DNA from: Coleophoma eucalyptorum
Lineage: Eukaryota; Ascomycota; Leotiomycetes; Helotiales; Dermateaceae
Direction of reading: 5' to 3'
DNA: 64,000 nt
Assembly (NCBI GenBank): GCA_026120035.1
Contig: JALRME010000001.1
Coordinates: 1,811,909 to 1,875,908, forward strand
This document shows positions 12,319 through 24,453 of the stretch, piece by piece. Position numbers and translations under genes: made by a program. The notes below the pieces were generated by a model. It saw nothing but the letters and a program-made list of their open reading frames with translations. It ran no database searches and was not told the DNA's origin. Numbering within the stretch: the stretch's first letter is position 1; the number at the start of each line of letters is the position of its first letter.

Positions 12319-14524
12319 GGCTCGTTTGAGCGACAGAGAATTGTGCTTTTGAGGGGTCTGAAGTATGTGATGGACAGGAGTTTCAAATGGCGTACAGAAA
12401 TATATGGCAGTCACTGAGTGACTGACAAGGCATACGGCTTGTTTTGATTGATAGAAATTTTTACTTCTCGATTCTGTGGAGACAGAATGTTTGATTATGT
12501 GAAAGAGATATAACGAGACCTGGTGCTTTTTACAATTACCTGTGCGTGCATGCAAAGTAAGCAATGGCATTGGAGACTCAAACAGATTTATATTTATATA
12601 TGCGAGGCGCAATAGATACTGTTTCTTTTCGATCTGTTACTTGATTCCCGGCGGACATTATTGAGGCTCTGTCATCAGAATTTCTCGATGCTACAATAGG
12701 TTGAAGAAGAGACTACATATCCAGGTATCAAGTTTTCTTCCTACCAAGCCTTTCAGCATCAACATTAGACTAGTCCGGGAAGGAGTGGTTCCTGATGGAC
12801 AAGCAAGATCGAATGAACGACATTCTCGTGTTCTTGTGCCTGTTATTAGCTAGGAGATGCTTGGGACTCTTATCTGCCTCCCTGTCCGATGTGACGAAAG
12901 ACAACGAAGGGGACCCTAGGAGGTAAGGTACAATTGCAGGGTCCTACGTGCTTTCTAACCACAACCACATCAGTTCCAGATGATCTCAAACATTTCTCCT
13001 ATCAAATCTCCAGCAGAGGAGGGACTTCCGTACCGTCACACGGCGGTCGCATCTAATCACAAGCATATCAATCAATTGCGCAGCTCAGCCCAAGAAGTCT
13101 TCTGATCTTGCTTATTTGCCCCTCATTTCTTGCAGAAGGTGTTAATTTTGTTAATCAATCTGCTATCGATCGCATACCTGAAAGGGAAAGCAGCTCCGAA
13201 GTCAACCGGAACGTACTGGAGGGCCGATCCCCTTTTGCTTTACTTCTCTTGGATGGCCCGATCACTGCCTAGAGAGTAGATTGCGTTATGGGCTAGCATG
13301 TCATCACCTCTTGTTCTGTGGGAACCAGGGGAATCAGATCATCAGAAACTACGATCTAGGCAGAAGAATTGTTCTTTCAGGTGGCAACTTTGCCTTCTGG
13401 AAGGGTTCGAGAATTGGAGAACCCCGTCGCCCATCGGCTATCTGACCGACCGACTGGCCGAGAGCCTCTTTTTCTTTCGCAGTCGCTCAGGGCATTAATT
13501 AACTGGTGATGACCCGTAGAGGATGGAAGGAAGAGGAAGAGGAAGGGGATGGTGGTCGTGGTCGTGGTTGGTCCTGGTGCGGATTGCACGATGCGATACT
13601 GATGAGCCAATCTTGGGCGCCCGAGAGGCTACCTTTTGTCGCCCTCTGGCAAAGGCCACAAACGGGATGTCTCTAAGGACGAGACGGTCGAATTGTCGTT
13701 GGCAGCTTGTTGAATGCGGGCACGTCCTAAGGCAAGAGTGGAAAGCAGCAGGAGCTATGACGGGAAAGGCAAGTCGACAGAAATATGCAAAGAAGGTTCG
13801 TAAGATTGCTTGCAAGTTGCCAAAGCCGAGGTGATCGACAGTGGAGCTTTTCGAGCATACAGGAGCACACCGACCAACAAGGTAAGGCAATCGTGTGGGA
13901 AGGCTATTCTTGTCCTGCTGGGTACAGTAGGATTCTAGACACGGAGAATGGGGTCGGCGATGAGGGAAATGAGAGAGCTGATGGATGGAGCGAGCGGGAG
14001 GGGACAGAGGAAGAGAAACAGTTGTTTTCTTGGGTTTGTGTTGGAGATGACATGACGGGATCTCATAAGGTAACTACAGCTACGCTTCATTTCAAATCTG
14101 TCATATCGCGAGCTGCGTTCCGTTCCTCAGCGAACTCTGCATGGGCGCAAACATGCAACTTGCGAATGTTAATAATCCATGCTGCTTTCTGCTTCCATTT
14201 ATTCTAGAAGGCCTCACTCTGTGCGTATGTGCGTCGAGTTGTGTGAGTATGTGTGTGCGTGTGTGTGTAAGTGTGTATAACTCGCTGGGGGTGGTCGGGG
14301 AAGGGAGGGCCTGAACACGCCTAAGTATCCAGGGTTTGCAGGCCTGGTGGGCCCATGAGATCCCCTGCTTAACCCTGCTCGACTATCCCTAACCCTGCTA
14401 TGAAGCCCTGTCTTCAGCGTGTTTCTGTCTTGCCTTATACTTACAGCTAGCTAGCCAGCCAGCCAGCCACCCATCCAGCCAGCCATAGCTCTCCACCACT
14501 ACTTTACCTTGAGATTCCTTGGTG

Positions 14525-14625
14525 CTGGTGAAACTGGTGATACTGGCAATGCTTGGTGAAGCTGGTGAAGCTGGTGAAGCTGGTAATACTGGTAATACTA
14601 GTAATACTAGTAATAGCGGTGCTGG
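14525..14625. repeat. imperfect CTGGTGAAG/CTGGTAATA minisatellite
   Basis: About ten units of a 9-nt motif built on CTGGTGAAG, drifting into CTGGTAATACTAG units. It is followed by GCTGCTACT-like triplet repeats to about 14730. Frames through it encode only simple repeats on either strand. Confidence 0.75.
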
Positions 14626-15009
14626 TGCTACCCACCGTGCCGTGCTGTATTGTGCTGCTACTGTCACTGCCACTGCTACTACTGCTTCTGATACTACTGC
14701 TGCTACTATTGCTGCTTGCACTGCTGCTGCGTGACTTGGTCGATGCCCCCAGTTAGTGACAGCGACTGACTGTAACCAAACTAAACCTTCTCTGTCCGTC
14801 GCTGTCTTCGGCACTATGGTCGTTGGAGTTAGTCCTCCCTCTCCCCTTTGCGGCTAAGTCCAACTCCAGACACTTCACCTCAACGCCCATCTGGCAACCT
14901 TACCTTACCTTACCTCACACCTACCTACCTCTCTCTCTCCCTCCCTCCCTACCATCATTGGCCCTGACCACCCTCGTCGCTCTCCATCTTTCCTTGATCC
15001 CATCACCCG

Positions 15010-15060
15010 CAATCCCAATCAATCCCAATCCCAATCCCAATCCCAATCTCAATCTCAATC
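15010..15060. repeat. CAATCC hexanucleotide repeat
   Basis: About eight units of CAATCC, the last ones mutated to CAATCT, with one shortened unit near the start. It lies roughly 700 bp before the phosphodiesterase ATG and may be in its leader. Confidence 0.85.
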
Positions 15061-15754
15061 TTACCCCGACGACAGGATGATGTTGATGATCATTGATACT
15101 CGGTCCTAACGTCTAGCGCAGTCTCTCTGCGCCCTCTCCTGGTCCGTCCTGTCTAGTCCCTGTCAACACCACACCTCAACCATCTGACAGTCTTGCGCCA
15201 TCTCGACTTCATTCCCTTCGATCCGCATTCATTCCTCCCGCAACACCTCATGTCCTCAAGTCGAGAAGTGCAATTGATGTGCCGTCCAAGGTCGCTCTTA
15301 ATTCCAACCACTACGCTACCACCACTATCAACATATACATCGCTCTCGTCGAGCTGTGATCCTGCATAACCCTGCGAAACCGATTCTGACGACACAAGCT
15401 AGATACGCTGCAACTCTCTCCTTCGCTGCAGCAACCCGACCTTGCATTCCTGGAAATAGACCCTTCTCCCTTCGCGCAGCGCTCCCGATACATATTTCGA
15501 ACAAGACGAGAGGTCTCAATTGCTAGCACATCACCACCAGAGTCGTGCGCTCTTTGTTGTGGAGGTTTGACTCGTCTGAAAGCCGTTACGCTCGAGCCAA
15601 TTCACAGTGCGACGAGTCTCGGGAGTCGATAACAACTGTAGATCATCCATCTTATCCTCGAATACTCCCTACGCTGAGGGGCCTTTATCTGCGCTGAAAA
15701 TAATAATAGTGCTGCTGCGGCACCGATCTCCTGGCGTCGTGGTGCGCGAAGGGC

Positions 15755-18700
15755 ATGGCAGCGATGGACTACGCAGCGTGTAATGTTGTCTATGTTGACC
15801 GCACCGCCCGAGAAGAACGTTTAGTCAAGAGTGATGATCCTGCGCTCGCACACCTGGATATTGAAAATGGACAAGGGATGGTAGCACCCCTCATCGGGCA
15901 GGATAGCAGTCTAGACATGAATCTACATGCGCTGCTCAAGACATTCAGCGAAGGTATGTCAAGATGTCACAAAGCTCTAGGCTATCTGACGCTCATTCTT
16001 CTACAGTATATATATGCAATTCCGGTGAATCTTGCATATCAAAACTCTCCGAATTAAACCGCACCACCATCGTGGATATGATCCCCACGATTGTACTGAT
16101 AGATGTACCATATGATGAGCAGTTTCACAAAAGAGAATCGCGAGATGCCAGGACACCGTCGCCGAATTCACGGTTAGATGTTGATGCAGTGGAAGAGCAA
16201 ACCCAAGCGAACCAGCCAGTATATGGCATGAGCCTACTTCAATGGATGGTGTCGGAGATGCAGTATCAGAGTCTCTCCAAGTTATTTGTACCAGTTGCCG
16301 TCATTGCAGCACCGTCGGACAATTTTTCGAGGAAACGATCATCCTCAAAAGGCAGTGTTGGCGCAATAGACTTTCTCTCTTCGAATCCACGGTTATCCTC
16401 AGGATTATCTGCACAGCTAGACAAACTCAGGACCATGAGATACCTGGATGTAGGTGCCGCAGATGTTCTAACAAGTCCTCTATTGAGCGAACGATTACCA
16501 AGTCTAGTCGTACACGCATACCGTGCCCACAAAGATGCCTCAAAGGAGCAAAGAGCTTTACTTGAGCTGAAGAGAGGGAGAAAGCGGTCTTGGGTAGGAG
16601 TGGACGATCAGAAGCCTTATGCCTATTTACGGGAAGCTATGGTTTCAGGGCTGATGGATGGCATTTGCAAACTCGGCGGCGAAGACGAGCCTCTTGGGCA
16701 TGTCAGGATATCAGTAGCTGTCAACCGACGAGAAATGATTGCAAACTCGGTCGGCTCATGGGCTTTCTCGGCGCACGAGTTTACAGATGATGAATTACTT
16801 CAGGCAGCTTTGGTCATGCTACAGCATGCCCTGACCATGCCAGAACTAGACAAGTGGCGGATATCTACAGGTAAGCCTATCCCTAATTGTCTCGGGTGGT
16901 GTTATTAATCGTGCATCGTATTGACATCTGCTTAGAGGGCCTCACGGGGTTTCTGGTCGCTAGTAGGTCGGCCTACAACGCGTTTGTCCCATATCACAAT
17001 TTCCGCCATGTCGTCGATGTTTTACAGGCTGTGTTCCATTTCCTTGTCCAAATCGGCAGCCTTCCATGCTACCCACTATCAGACAATCCCCCTTCGAGAG
17101 TACAACAGTCTCCTTTGGCAGCATTAGTCCGACCTTTTGATGCCCTTACCCTATTAATTACTGCCATCGGACATGATGTTGGCCACCCGGGTGTCAATAA
17201 CGCTTTTCTCGTTACACTCAATGCTCCGCTAGCCCAATTGTATAACGACCGGTCTGTTCTCGAGTCCTTTCACTGTGCTGCTTACTCTCAGATCCTTCGT
17301 CGGCATTGGCCTGCAGCATTCCAAGGAGTGGAGATGCGAAAACTCATGATTGACTCCATTCTGGCCACGGATATGCAATTGCATTTTGACTACATGAAGA
17401 AGCTTGGGTACTTGCAGGAGAAGCTTCATGCAAACAACGGGGGAACCGATGGTTGGAACGGTAGGATCTTGGATGATCAACGGACCCTACTATGTTCTTT
17501 GTTGATTAAGTGTGCCGATATCAGCAATGTGGTAGGTGACATGGTCCCGAAGAAGATTCCTTCCAAGCTAAATTTCTCTCTAGGCTCGCAGGTACAATAT
17601 TGCTGAGAAGTGGACGATGATACTGACAGACGAATTCGCTCGACAAGCTTCCATGGAGAAAGACCTTGGCATACCATCGGCCCTGTACGCGGTTCCAGTA
17701 CGCGAGATAATCGAGCTTGGCAAATCCCAAATTGGCTTTATGAACATGTTTGCCATACCACTCTTCCAGGGAGTTACGGATATCATGCCTGCCATGGGGT
17801 TCACTGTACAAGAGCTTCACCAAAATAAGTCAGAATGGGAACAGAAAATCTCAGCAGAGCAGAAGAGATTACTACTTGATAAACGACAAGACTCCCTGGT
17901 GCTGGATGGACTGTTTTCTCCACGAACTATGAGCCTCGCAACCACTCCTGATGCTACAACTCCACGTAGGATAAGCAGCTTGGCTTCTTCACCCCTCGCT
18001 CGATCAAACACAGATAATAGCCAGCGGATCAAGGATATGCTCAGTCAGACAACATTTCCCGAAAACGAAGCGAATGAGTTGAAGGAGGAGTCAGAGGAGT
18101 CACCCAGCGGCTCGGTTGGTGCGTCCCCCAGCGAGTCGTTGCCTACCTCTCCCGTCCAGCGACGCTCATCAAAACCTCTTCCTAGCCAGCTTCAATTAAG
18201 TTATGCTACCGCCAGTGCGCCAGCCTACCTAAACGAGCCAAGTTCTGATGCACAATTGGAGGATCGTAATGGATTGCAGGCAAACGGGTTGGGCGTGCAA
18301 CCTTCGCTGGTCACTGACGCTGTTGTTGTCGATCCACCTACACCGACGACTGAAACAAACAAGGATCAAGAACCAGAAGCACAGCGAAGCAGCGACACCA
18401 CAGAGGGTAGCACCTCGGCTGCAGGTGACTGGGGCTCTCAGGCTACTAGTGCCACAACGGGCAAGATGCCCTTATCACCAAGCACGCAAGGAACCAGCAT
18501 CATGAGCCATGATGATTCCGAGAGCGGGTGGAAGTCAGCAAGTCAAACGCCAACGATGGCCACTCCATCGGCAAGCATTGAGAGTCATCACTCCAGCTCT
18601 ACAATTGGCGGGGAGGGTACAGAGGGGTCATATGAGGGAAAAGAGGCATTAGAGCCCGGGAGAAAGTTGAAGAAGAAGCCGAGTCGATTTCGCATCAACT

Positions 18701-18807
18701 CGTTGCATTTCTGGAAGAGGAGCAAAAGTGCAAGCCCGTCAATACCCACGAGCACCAATGACCGAAGCATAACGGGCTCGTCTATCGGAACTGCGGAAGA
18801 CTCCTAA
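15755..18807 (+). CDS. PDE2: class I (high-affinity) cyclic nucleotide phosphodiesterase
   Basis: Exons 15755-15953, 16007-16870, 16936-17531 and 17584-18807 give 960 aa. The PDEase_I catalytic domain spans about residues 355-620. Metal ligands are visible: YHNFRHVVDV (HNxxH), HDVGHPG (HDxxHxG), FHCAAYSQIL, and CADISNVARRYNIAEKW with the third conserved Asp. It should hydrolyse cAMP to AMP and damp PKA signalling, like yeast Pde2 and PdeH of plant-pathogenic fungi. Residues 1-350 are a fungal N-terminal region containing VYICNSGESC and DMIPTIVLIDVPYDE, reminiscent of a receiver-type alpha/beta fold, but I cannot assign it. The last 330 residues are Ser/Thr/Pro-rich and end with a basic stretch RFRINSLHFWKRSKS. 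A second Met lies three codons after the first; I kept the first. Confidence 0.93.
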
Positions 18808-20269
18808 CTCTTGACAAGTCATCTGGGGGTATTAAAAGCAGTCGTCGACCATCTATGGAGGATTACTTGTACATTGCACGCACGTACACGCGTTATGTGG
18901 GTTCGGGAAGGGTTTGTGGTTATGGAATGGAAAGAATTAGGAACAGAATCTGGCGTTCATTCTGGGAAAACGGCTTGGGGGTTCTTTTTGAAAGTGTTTA
19001 GTAGCCGACTCGGCATTTTGTATGATTTGGCGTTTGTGGGGGCAAACGAAGGATACTTTGATGCTCATACAAGATCTGGTCCAGGGGGCAGGGGCATGAG
19101 CTTGCAGAAATAGCATAACATAAGGTTAGATCTGGATGGAGAGTTGGCTGGGCTGTAACGGGGGGGGGGGGGAGTGGGAAGGGTGGTATGGACCGGTATG
19201 GACCGGTGGAGTGTAGTGGGGGTGTTTAGGAATGGATGGCTTGACTCCATGGCTCTGAATCGATTCTATAGTGCAAGCCAAAGAATTGACCACGCTCTAT
19301 GTCCAATAACCGGCGTAGGAAGGCGGAGTTGGATTGATTGATTGAGGGTGACCAACAGCGAGCATTCGATAATGTAGGGTAGTGTAGGGTAGTGGAAGGT
19401 AGTGTAGGTCCTGTAGTTCAGGCGAGAAATCTAACGAATCGACGCAGCGAGGTCTAGAGCGCCACTAAGCACCTGATTTTGGGGGGGCAGTGGTGAGGAT
19501 ATTGTGGAGAGACATCAGCAGCTAAGCAGGTTCGGGGTCTCCGCCTCAGGGCTAGTGCACAGTACCTCGCAGCACTATTTCAGGCTCTTTGCCTCTTTCA
19601 CCACACGCCAACCAGACCGACGCCCACCACCACTACCGCTACCGCTCCCACTCCCACCACCACCACTACCGGCGACCACCCTCCACCCTATCACCTGTCC
19701 TTTCCACCCTTCTCACCCCTTCCCTCCCCTTCCCTCCCCTTCCCTCCACCCTTCCCACACCTCCCGAATGGCAAACACGCGGCGAGTTGGGGCGTAGTCC
19801 ATCGTGGCCCTGACCTGCAAGCCCTGCTGCCCAAACCCTTCCAGACCGAACGGATCGTGCGGGAGAACCTGGTAACTTTTACTATGGTTCTGGACCAAAC
19901 GAACGGTTGGTCTGCTGCGTATGCTGCGTCGGCTTGGCTGATTGTTGGTCGCTCCATCTCTGGAGTTAAAAAAGATCGCACCAGCTCCTTTGCTCGTTCA
20001 TCTGCTCGCTCATTTATTCTCCTTCTCCTCCGTCGTTCTCCTTACCTTCTATCCCCACAATCCTATTGTCTGTGCTCTCTCTACCCTACTACGTCTTGCT
20101 TCTCCGCGTTGGATTTAAAGACCGTGTGTTTCCTCCCGTCTTTCCTTGGACCCCATACATATCAACCTACTCTATCCATCAGCTAGCTAAGCGGATCGTC
20201 AAAGAGCCTTCACGAGCCTTCAGAAAGTCACCTTATTTTACACCTTCGATCCCCATCATCACTGTCACA
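18808..20269. other. intergenic region with G-run and minisatellites
   Basis: About 1.5 kb. It holds a run of 13 G at 19160-19172, a TATGGACCGG duplication just after it, GTAGGGTAGT-type repeats at about 19374-19410, and a CCCTTCCCTC tract near 19720-19745. No convincing gene is seen. The last 250 bp is pyrimidine-rich and likely promoter and leader of the next gene. Confidence 0.5.
19160..19172 (+). repeat. 13-nt poly-G run
   Basis: Uninterrupted G homopolymer followed by more G-rich DNA (GTGGG, AAGGG, TGG), so a G-quadruplex on the plus strand is possible. Homopolymer length is also prone to sequencing error. Confidence 0.8.
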
Positions 20270-20884
20270 ATGACTTTCAGAGACACCTGGCAACGCGTCG
20301 TCAACAATCGACGACCAAGTTCCTCCTCAAGCAACGCCACTATTTCCAGCAATCCCAACTCGGACATCTGCACGCCGTTAAACCAGAACCCCATCACAAC
20401 CACCGTCCTATCCCCCATCCAGCCTGTCACCATCCCCATCACCACCATGCTGGCCATGAACGGAGCTCCATCCTCATCGCCCTCATCCTCACCTTCCAGC
20501 CAGGTCTCCAAGACAACCGCCTCTACTCGCTCGCGTTTTCGCTTGGCCAAGACATTCAGCTGGGGCTCGTCTAAGACTTCCTCATCCAAGAAGAAGAGCA
20601 GAAGCCCCTTTGAGGATTATTATTATGATAACGAGGACGAGGAATGGTACGGACCTAAGCGAATGAAGTATCGTGGCCCTGTCAACAAGAAGCATAAAGA
20701 GTTACTGGAGTCCTTTGAGTGGAAGTTCGGAAGGAATGCGAGCCTGAGCGGTGCGAGTTGGTGCAGTGGTGTTAGTCCTTGTGCTTCGAGGTCTGCGAGC
20801 TTGGTTCCTGATGAGGATGAGGCGAGTTTTTGCATGGATTCAATGATTGAGAGCATTGATGCTGTGTGTGTCAGGCATGAGTGA
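20270..20884 (+). CDS. small Ser-rich conserved-looking hypothetical protein
   Basis: A single exon of 204 aa starting MTFRDTWQRVVNNRRPSSSS. The first half is Ser/Thr/Pro-rich. The second half looks structured and conserved in type: a basic RFRLAKTFSWGSSK, an acidic and Tyr-rich DYYYDNEDEEWYGP, then KRMKYRGPVNKKHKELLESF and SWCSGVSPCASR. I do not recognise a named domain. No signal peptide or membrane segment is seen. The frame stays open upstream to 20066, giving a possible 68-residue extension from another ATG; I prefer 20270 because the upstream part reads like pyrimidine-rich leader. Codon use and composition look coding; function is unknown. Confidence 0.7.
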   Translation: MTFRDTWQRVVNNRRPSSSSSNATISSNPNSDICTPLNQNPITTTVLSPIQPVTIPITTMLAMNGAPSSSPSSSPSSQVSKTTASTRSRFRLAKTFSWGSSKTSSSKKKSRSPFEDYYYDNEDEEWYGPKRMKYRGPVNKKHKELLESFEWKFGRNASLSGASWCSGVSPCASRSASLVPDEDEASFCMDSMIESIDAVCVRHE

Positions 20885-22393
20885 GCGCGGGTTGCTCAAC
20901 AGGCCGTGGAACGGAATGCCACGTATAAGCATGGCTTGAAATATCATAGAATAACGACGTTTGGAGAAGAGGTATTTATTTTGGCATAGCATTCCGGCGT
21001 TATCCTTTTTGATTAAGCATCTTGTCTTCGCTCATCACGAATCTTCACGGCAAACTACAGGACGGAAGTGCCAGGATGAGAAAAGATAGAATTTAGAGGC
21101 GTTCTCTGTTTTCAAGTATATCCCTTACAGCTTGAAATTAGGTATTAGATTTGTAGACTAGCAAAGGAACTTGAGTCCTAGGAGAAAGAATCAAATGAAT
21201 CCATTATCCTCTTACATTGTCTGTCCTCGACCGTTCTCGTGCTGATTCTCCCCCTCTCCTGCCCTTCCAAGCTGCTTACAAATTTCTCAGTGTTGAAGCA
21301 AGCACACACGGAGTAAGTCGGAAAGAAACTTCCCGAAAACCTGTCTCTACTTTCTTGTCTAGAGAATAAGTATGCTTCAAGACTACGAAATTGGGGACTT
21401 ATACTATACTCTCACGCTTACTCTCGTGCCCTAACGATATTTAGTGATACGACAAGAAAAGTCTTAAGCGAGCTTGAGCAAGCATGGCCATGGCATGTGA
21501 AAAGAAAGTAGGCGGTAACACACTTGTCTCTTGCTAAGAGACATCAAGAAAACGATCAATTGGAGAGATGTTCCGCAGTTATCTGTGTCTGTACCCTGAT
21601 CCATCTTGCTAGCTGGTCCCCAAGCAAGCAGCAGAAATTGTCAAGAGTCCAGGCATAGAAGCAAATCTTATGCTTGGTGCGAGTGTATTTCACTTGGACT
21701 CCCATGCACTTGAGCTTATTTTCCAAGATCCTACTATATATGCCCATTCTGCAGAGAGTAAGTCGGCCTTGACTTTCTTGATTGCTCAAAGGGTCGTTGT
21801 CGTTGATGTCGCCGCAGACTCTTTTGCATGTCTCGTGCTTGCACTTGCACTTGCAGCAAGGCCAACCTACATAGAGAGCTATGTCCAAACTTGACACGCA
21901 ATTCAGGAAGAACCATGGCTGTATATATATCTCAAGGCCTCTGTTATGCAGACCTAACAGGACCGGTAGCACGTTCTTGCATCACCTGACACCGTAAACC
22001 GCACCCTTCTTATTTTTATTTTTTTTGGTCATCCATCGCGACCTCTTCGAAACGGGAAACTATTCCTTTTGAGCCGCCTTATCCCAACACATATAAAGGT
22101 CAACAGCTGCTACTACGCAAGACACTGGATATTGGATGTTGGATGGTTTTTTTCTCGCAGGCAAAGATGAGAAGGGTCGCCTCAGGCACCACCCCAGGCA
22201 AGTAAGTGCTTTATCGCGGGGCGCTAATCCCGATGTAGTGTCTTAAGCGCAAGTGCAAAGCAAAAAAGTCGAGCTCGAAAAATTTCTGGGAAAGCCGAAG
22301 ATCGTTTGAACCCCAGGTGAAAAAGCACAGCAATCTGCAACACCCTCAATTCAATCCCACCAACTTTTTCTTACCCCCAAATTAACAGCAGAG
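20885..22393. other. 1.5 kb intergenic region upstream of NOP1
   Basis: Contains short frames only. I see no RNA gene, repeat array or transposon remnant. The AT-rich tract before 22030 and the sequence at 22300-22393 are probable promoter and leader of the fibrillarin gene. Confidence 0.5.
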
Positions 22394-23598
22394 ATGGCTT
22401 TCACACCGCGCGGAGGCCGAGGTGGTGGAGACAGAGGAGGTCGTGGTGGTTTTGGAGGCAGAGGAGGTGGTCGAGGTGGTGGAGATAGAGGAGGTGCTCG
22501 TGGAGGATTCGGTGGTGGACGAGGTGAGTTTGAAGCAATTCTGCAGCGCTGCTTGATTCCTGTTGCGATCATCAGCGTTGTCTGATTCTGCGCTTTTGGC
22601 GCATAGTCAATGATGGCAAAAGTAGCTGACCGGAGGGTCCTTAGGACGAGGTGGTGCAGGAGGACGCGGCGGTCGTGGAGCTCCAAGAGGACGTGGAGCT
22701 CCCAGAGGAAGAGGTGCTGGAGGAGCAAAGGGTGGCGCGAAGACTATCGTTGTATGTTTGACTGCATGACAGTGGTACCAAACGGCATCACTAACGTAAA
22801 AAAAAATAGGAGCCTCATCGCCACGGAGGTATCTTTGTTGCTCGCGGAAAGGAAGACATGTTGGTCACCAAGAACCTGGCACCAGGAGAGTCAGTCTACG
22901 GCGAGAAGCGCATTTCAGTTGAGAACGCCGGCGCACCAAACGCAGATGGAACCCCAAGCACAACCAAGACCGAATACCGTGTGTGGAACCCTTTCAGAAG
23001 TAAGTTGGCAGCAGGTGTCCTTGGAGGATTGGACGAGATCTTCATCAAGCCCGGAGCCAAGGTTCTCTACCTTGGAGCCGCCTCTGGAACCTCCGTTTCC
23101 CACGTTGCAGATATCGTTGGTCCAACTGGTACTGTCTTCGCTGTTGAGTTTTCGCACCGCTCTGGTCGTGATCTGATCAACATGGCTACTCACCGCACAA
23201 ACGTTATCCCAATCATTGAGGATGCCCGTCACCCACTCCGATACCGAATGCTCGTCTCCATGGTCGATGTCATCTTCGCTGATGTTGCACAACCCGATCA
23301 AGCCCGTATTGTTGGTCTTAATGCACACTTGTTCCTGAAGGTTGGAGGAGGTGTTGTCATTTCCATCAAGGCAAACTGTATTGACAGTACCGCCGCACCC
23401 GAGGCTGTCTTCGCACAAGAAGTACAAAAGTTGAGAGACGAGAGAATCAAGCCATTGGAGCAATTGACCCTTGGTAAGTCCAAAAAATCTTTTCCAGCAA
23501 TCCTACTCCCCCCTCTGCATCATTTCTGACCAATTCCAGAACCCTTCGAGAGAGATCATTGTATCGTCGCAGGACGCTACGTTCGATCAAACGCATAA
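22394..23598 (+). CDS. NOP1: fibrillarin, rRNA 2'-O-methyltransferase
   Basis: Exons 22394-22523, 22645-22751, 22810-23473 and 23540-23598 give 319 aa. The N-terminal 80 residues are a GAR domain of RGG repeats, interrupted by intron 1. The methyltransferase follows: [50 protein letters not shown], the SAM-binding [35 protein letters not shown] and [16 protein letters not shown]. The last exon supplies [14 protein letters not shown], completing the family C-terminus. Fibrillarin is the catalytic subunit of box C/D snoRNPs in the nucleolus, methylating pre-rRNA, and also methylates a glutamine of histone H2A in yeast and human. I checked intron 1 for a box C/D snoRNA and found none convincing. 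Confidence 0.97.
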
Positions 23599-24453
23599 AG
23601 AACGAACCATAAATTCTTCTCACGGCTTCCCTCCAATTGTTCATCTAACAACACGTCTTTTTCCTCCTCATCCTCCCGAAACGGTTTCTTCTCATGTCAG
23701 GATAACGGCTCTGGCTTGGTTTTCTATTTATTTTCCTCTTAGTGTCTCTGTAGTGTGCTGTGTCGTTGTCTTGCCTCTTGCTTTTGGCTCTCTCTGGTGT
23801 AACTATTCCGGTCTCTGGCGTATAACAAAGGTCTTAAGTTATTATAAAGGTCAAAAAGCTGTCTTTCTCCATTCTACCACTTTCCACACATCCGCATTGC
23901 ATAATTTTAGGGGAACATGCCTTCAATGCTTGTGCTTTTTTGTGTTTCCGAAATTTTAGCTTGACAAAACAGTGGTAATATTATGCTTTAAGATAAGTAG
24001 GTATTTGAAGTGTTTAGAATATCGTCTGGATTATAAGCCCGTCTTCCCTTCCAATAATGATAATAATAGCGGGTATTCTATCTATCCTCCAAGTCTGAAT
24101 AGGTCCGACCCCCTTCCCTCACTCTCTATTTGCATACAAACACAACCCGCCCATGCGCCTATATACAAAACAATAAAGGTAGGAAGTAAAACCGAGCCCC
24201 GTCTAAAAATCCCCCAGAGTAAAAGGTAGTAGGAAAAAACCTCTAGTCACACAAGAGCCTTCCCGTTGCGCAAGGAAGAATGCAAAAAGAATGCAAAAAG
24301 AATGCAAAAAAATCAGAAAACAGAAACAAAGGGGTATGTCATCTAATCATCAACTCATAGATCATTTCCCAACATTAGTCGCAACATGATATAAAACTGG
24401 AAAAATGCGCTTCGAAGCCAAATAAACACAGGGTATGGAAAGGAGGAACTTCA
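23599..24453. other. intergenic region between convergent NOP1 and DH/PH genes
   Basis: About 0.85 kb holding the two 3' UTRs. The only structured element is a 3 x 11 nt repeat at 24278-24310. No gene is seen. Confidence 0.5.
24278..24310. repeat. three tandem copies of GAATGCAAAAA
   Basis: Perfect 11-nt unit repeated three times about 140 bp downstream of the DH/PH stop codon, so probably inside or next to its 3' UTR. Confidence 0.85.

Larger units (their letters stand above)
12319..15754. other. 3.4 kb gene-poor region upstream of the phosphodiesterase
   Basis: No open frame here looks like a gene. From about 13.5 kb the DNA is rich in low-complexity tracts: (GT)n-like 14238-14276, CCAG repeats 14449-14485, CTGGTGAAG-type repeats 14525-14625, CTTAC and CCCT tracts 14898-14950, and CAATCC repeats 15010-15060. 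The 3' part (about 15.0-15.75 kb) is pyrimidine-rich and probably forms the core promoter and long 5' leader of the phosphodiesterase gene. Confidence 0.5.

Noticed and set aside
13495..14207. Overlapping frames of 103-140 codons upstream of the phosphodiesterase
   Set aside because: Both strands are open at once over biased DNA; the protein reads are Trp/Arg-rich and unlike any family I know.
14386..14398. Telomere-like CCCTAACCC
   Set aside because: Only about one and a half units, no array; ordinary euchromatic genes lie on both sides.
22524..22644. Possible box C/D snoRNA in fibrillarin intron 1
   Set aside because: An AATGATGG and nearby CTGA exist but only about 16 nt apart and without pairing ends.
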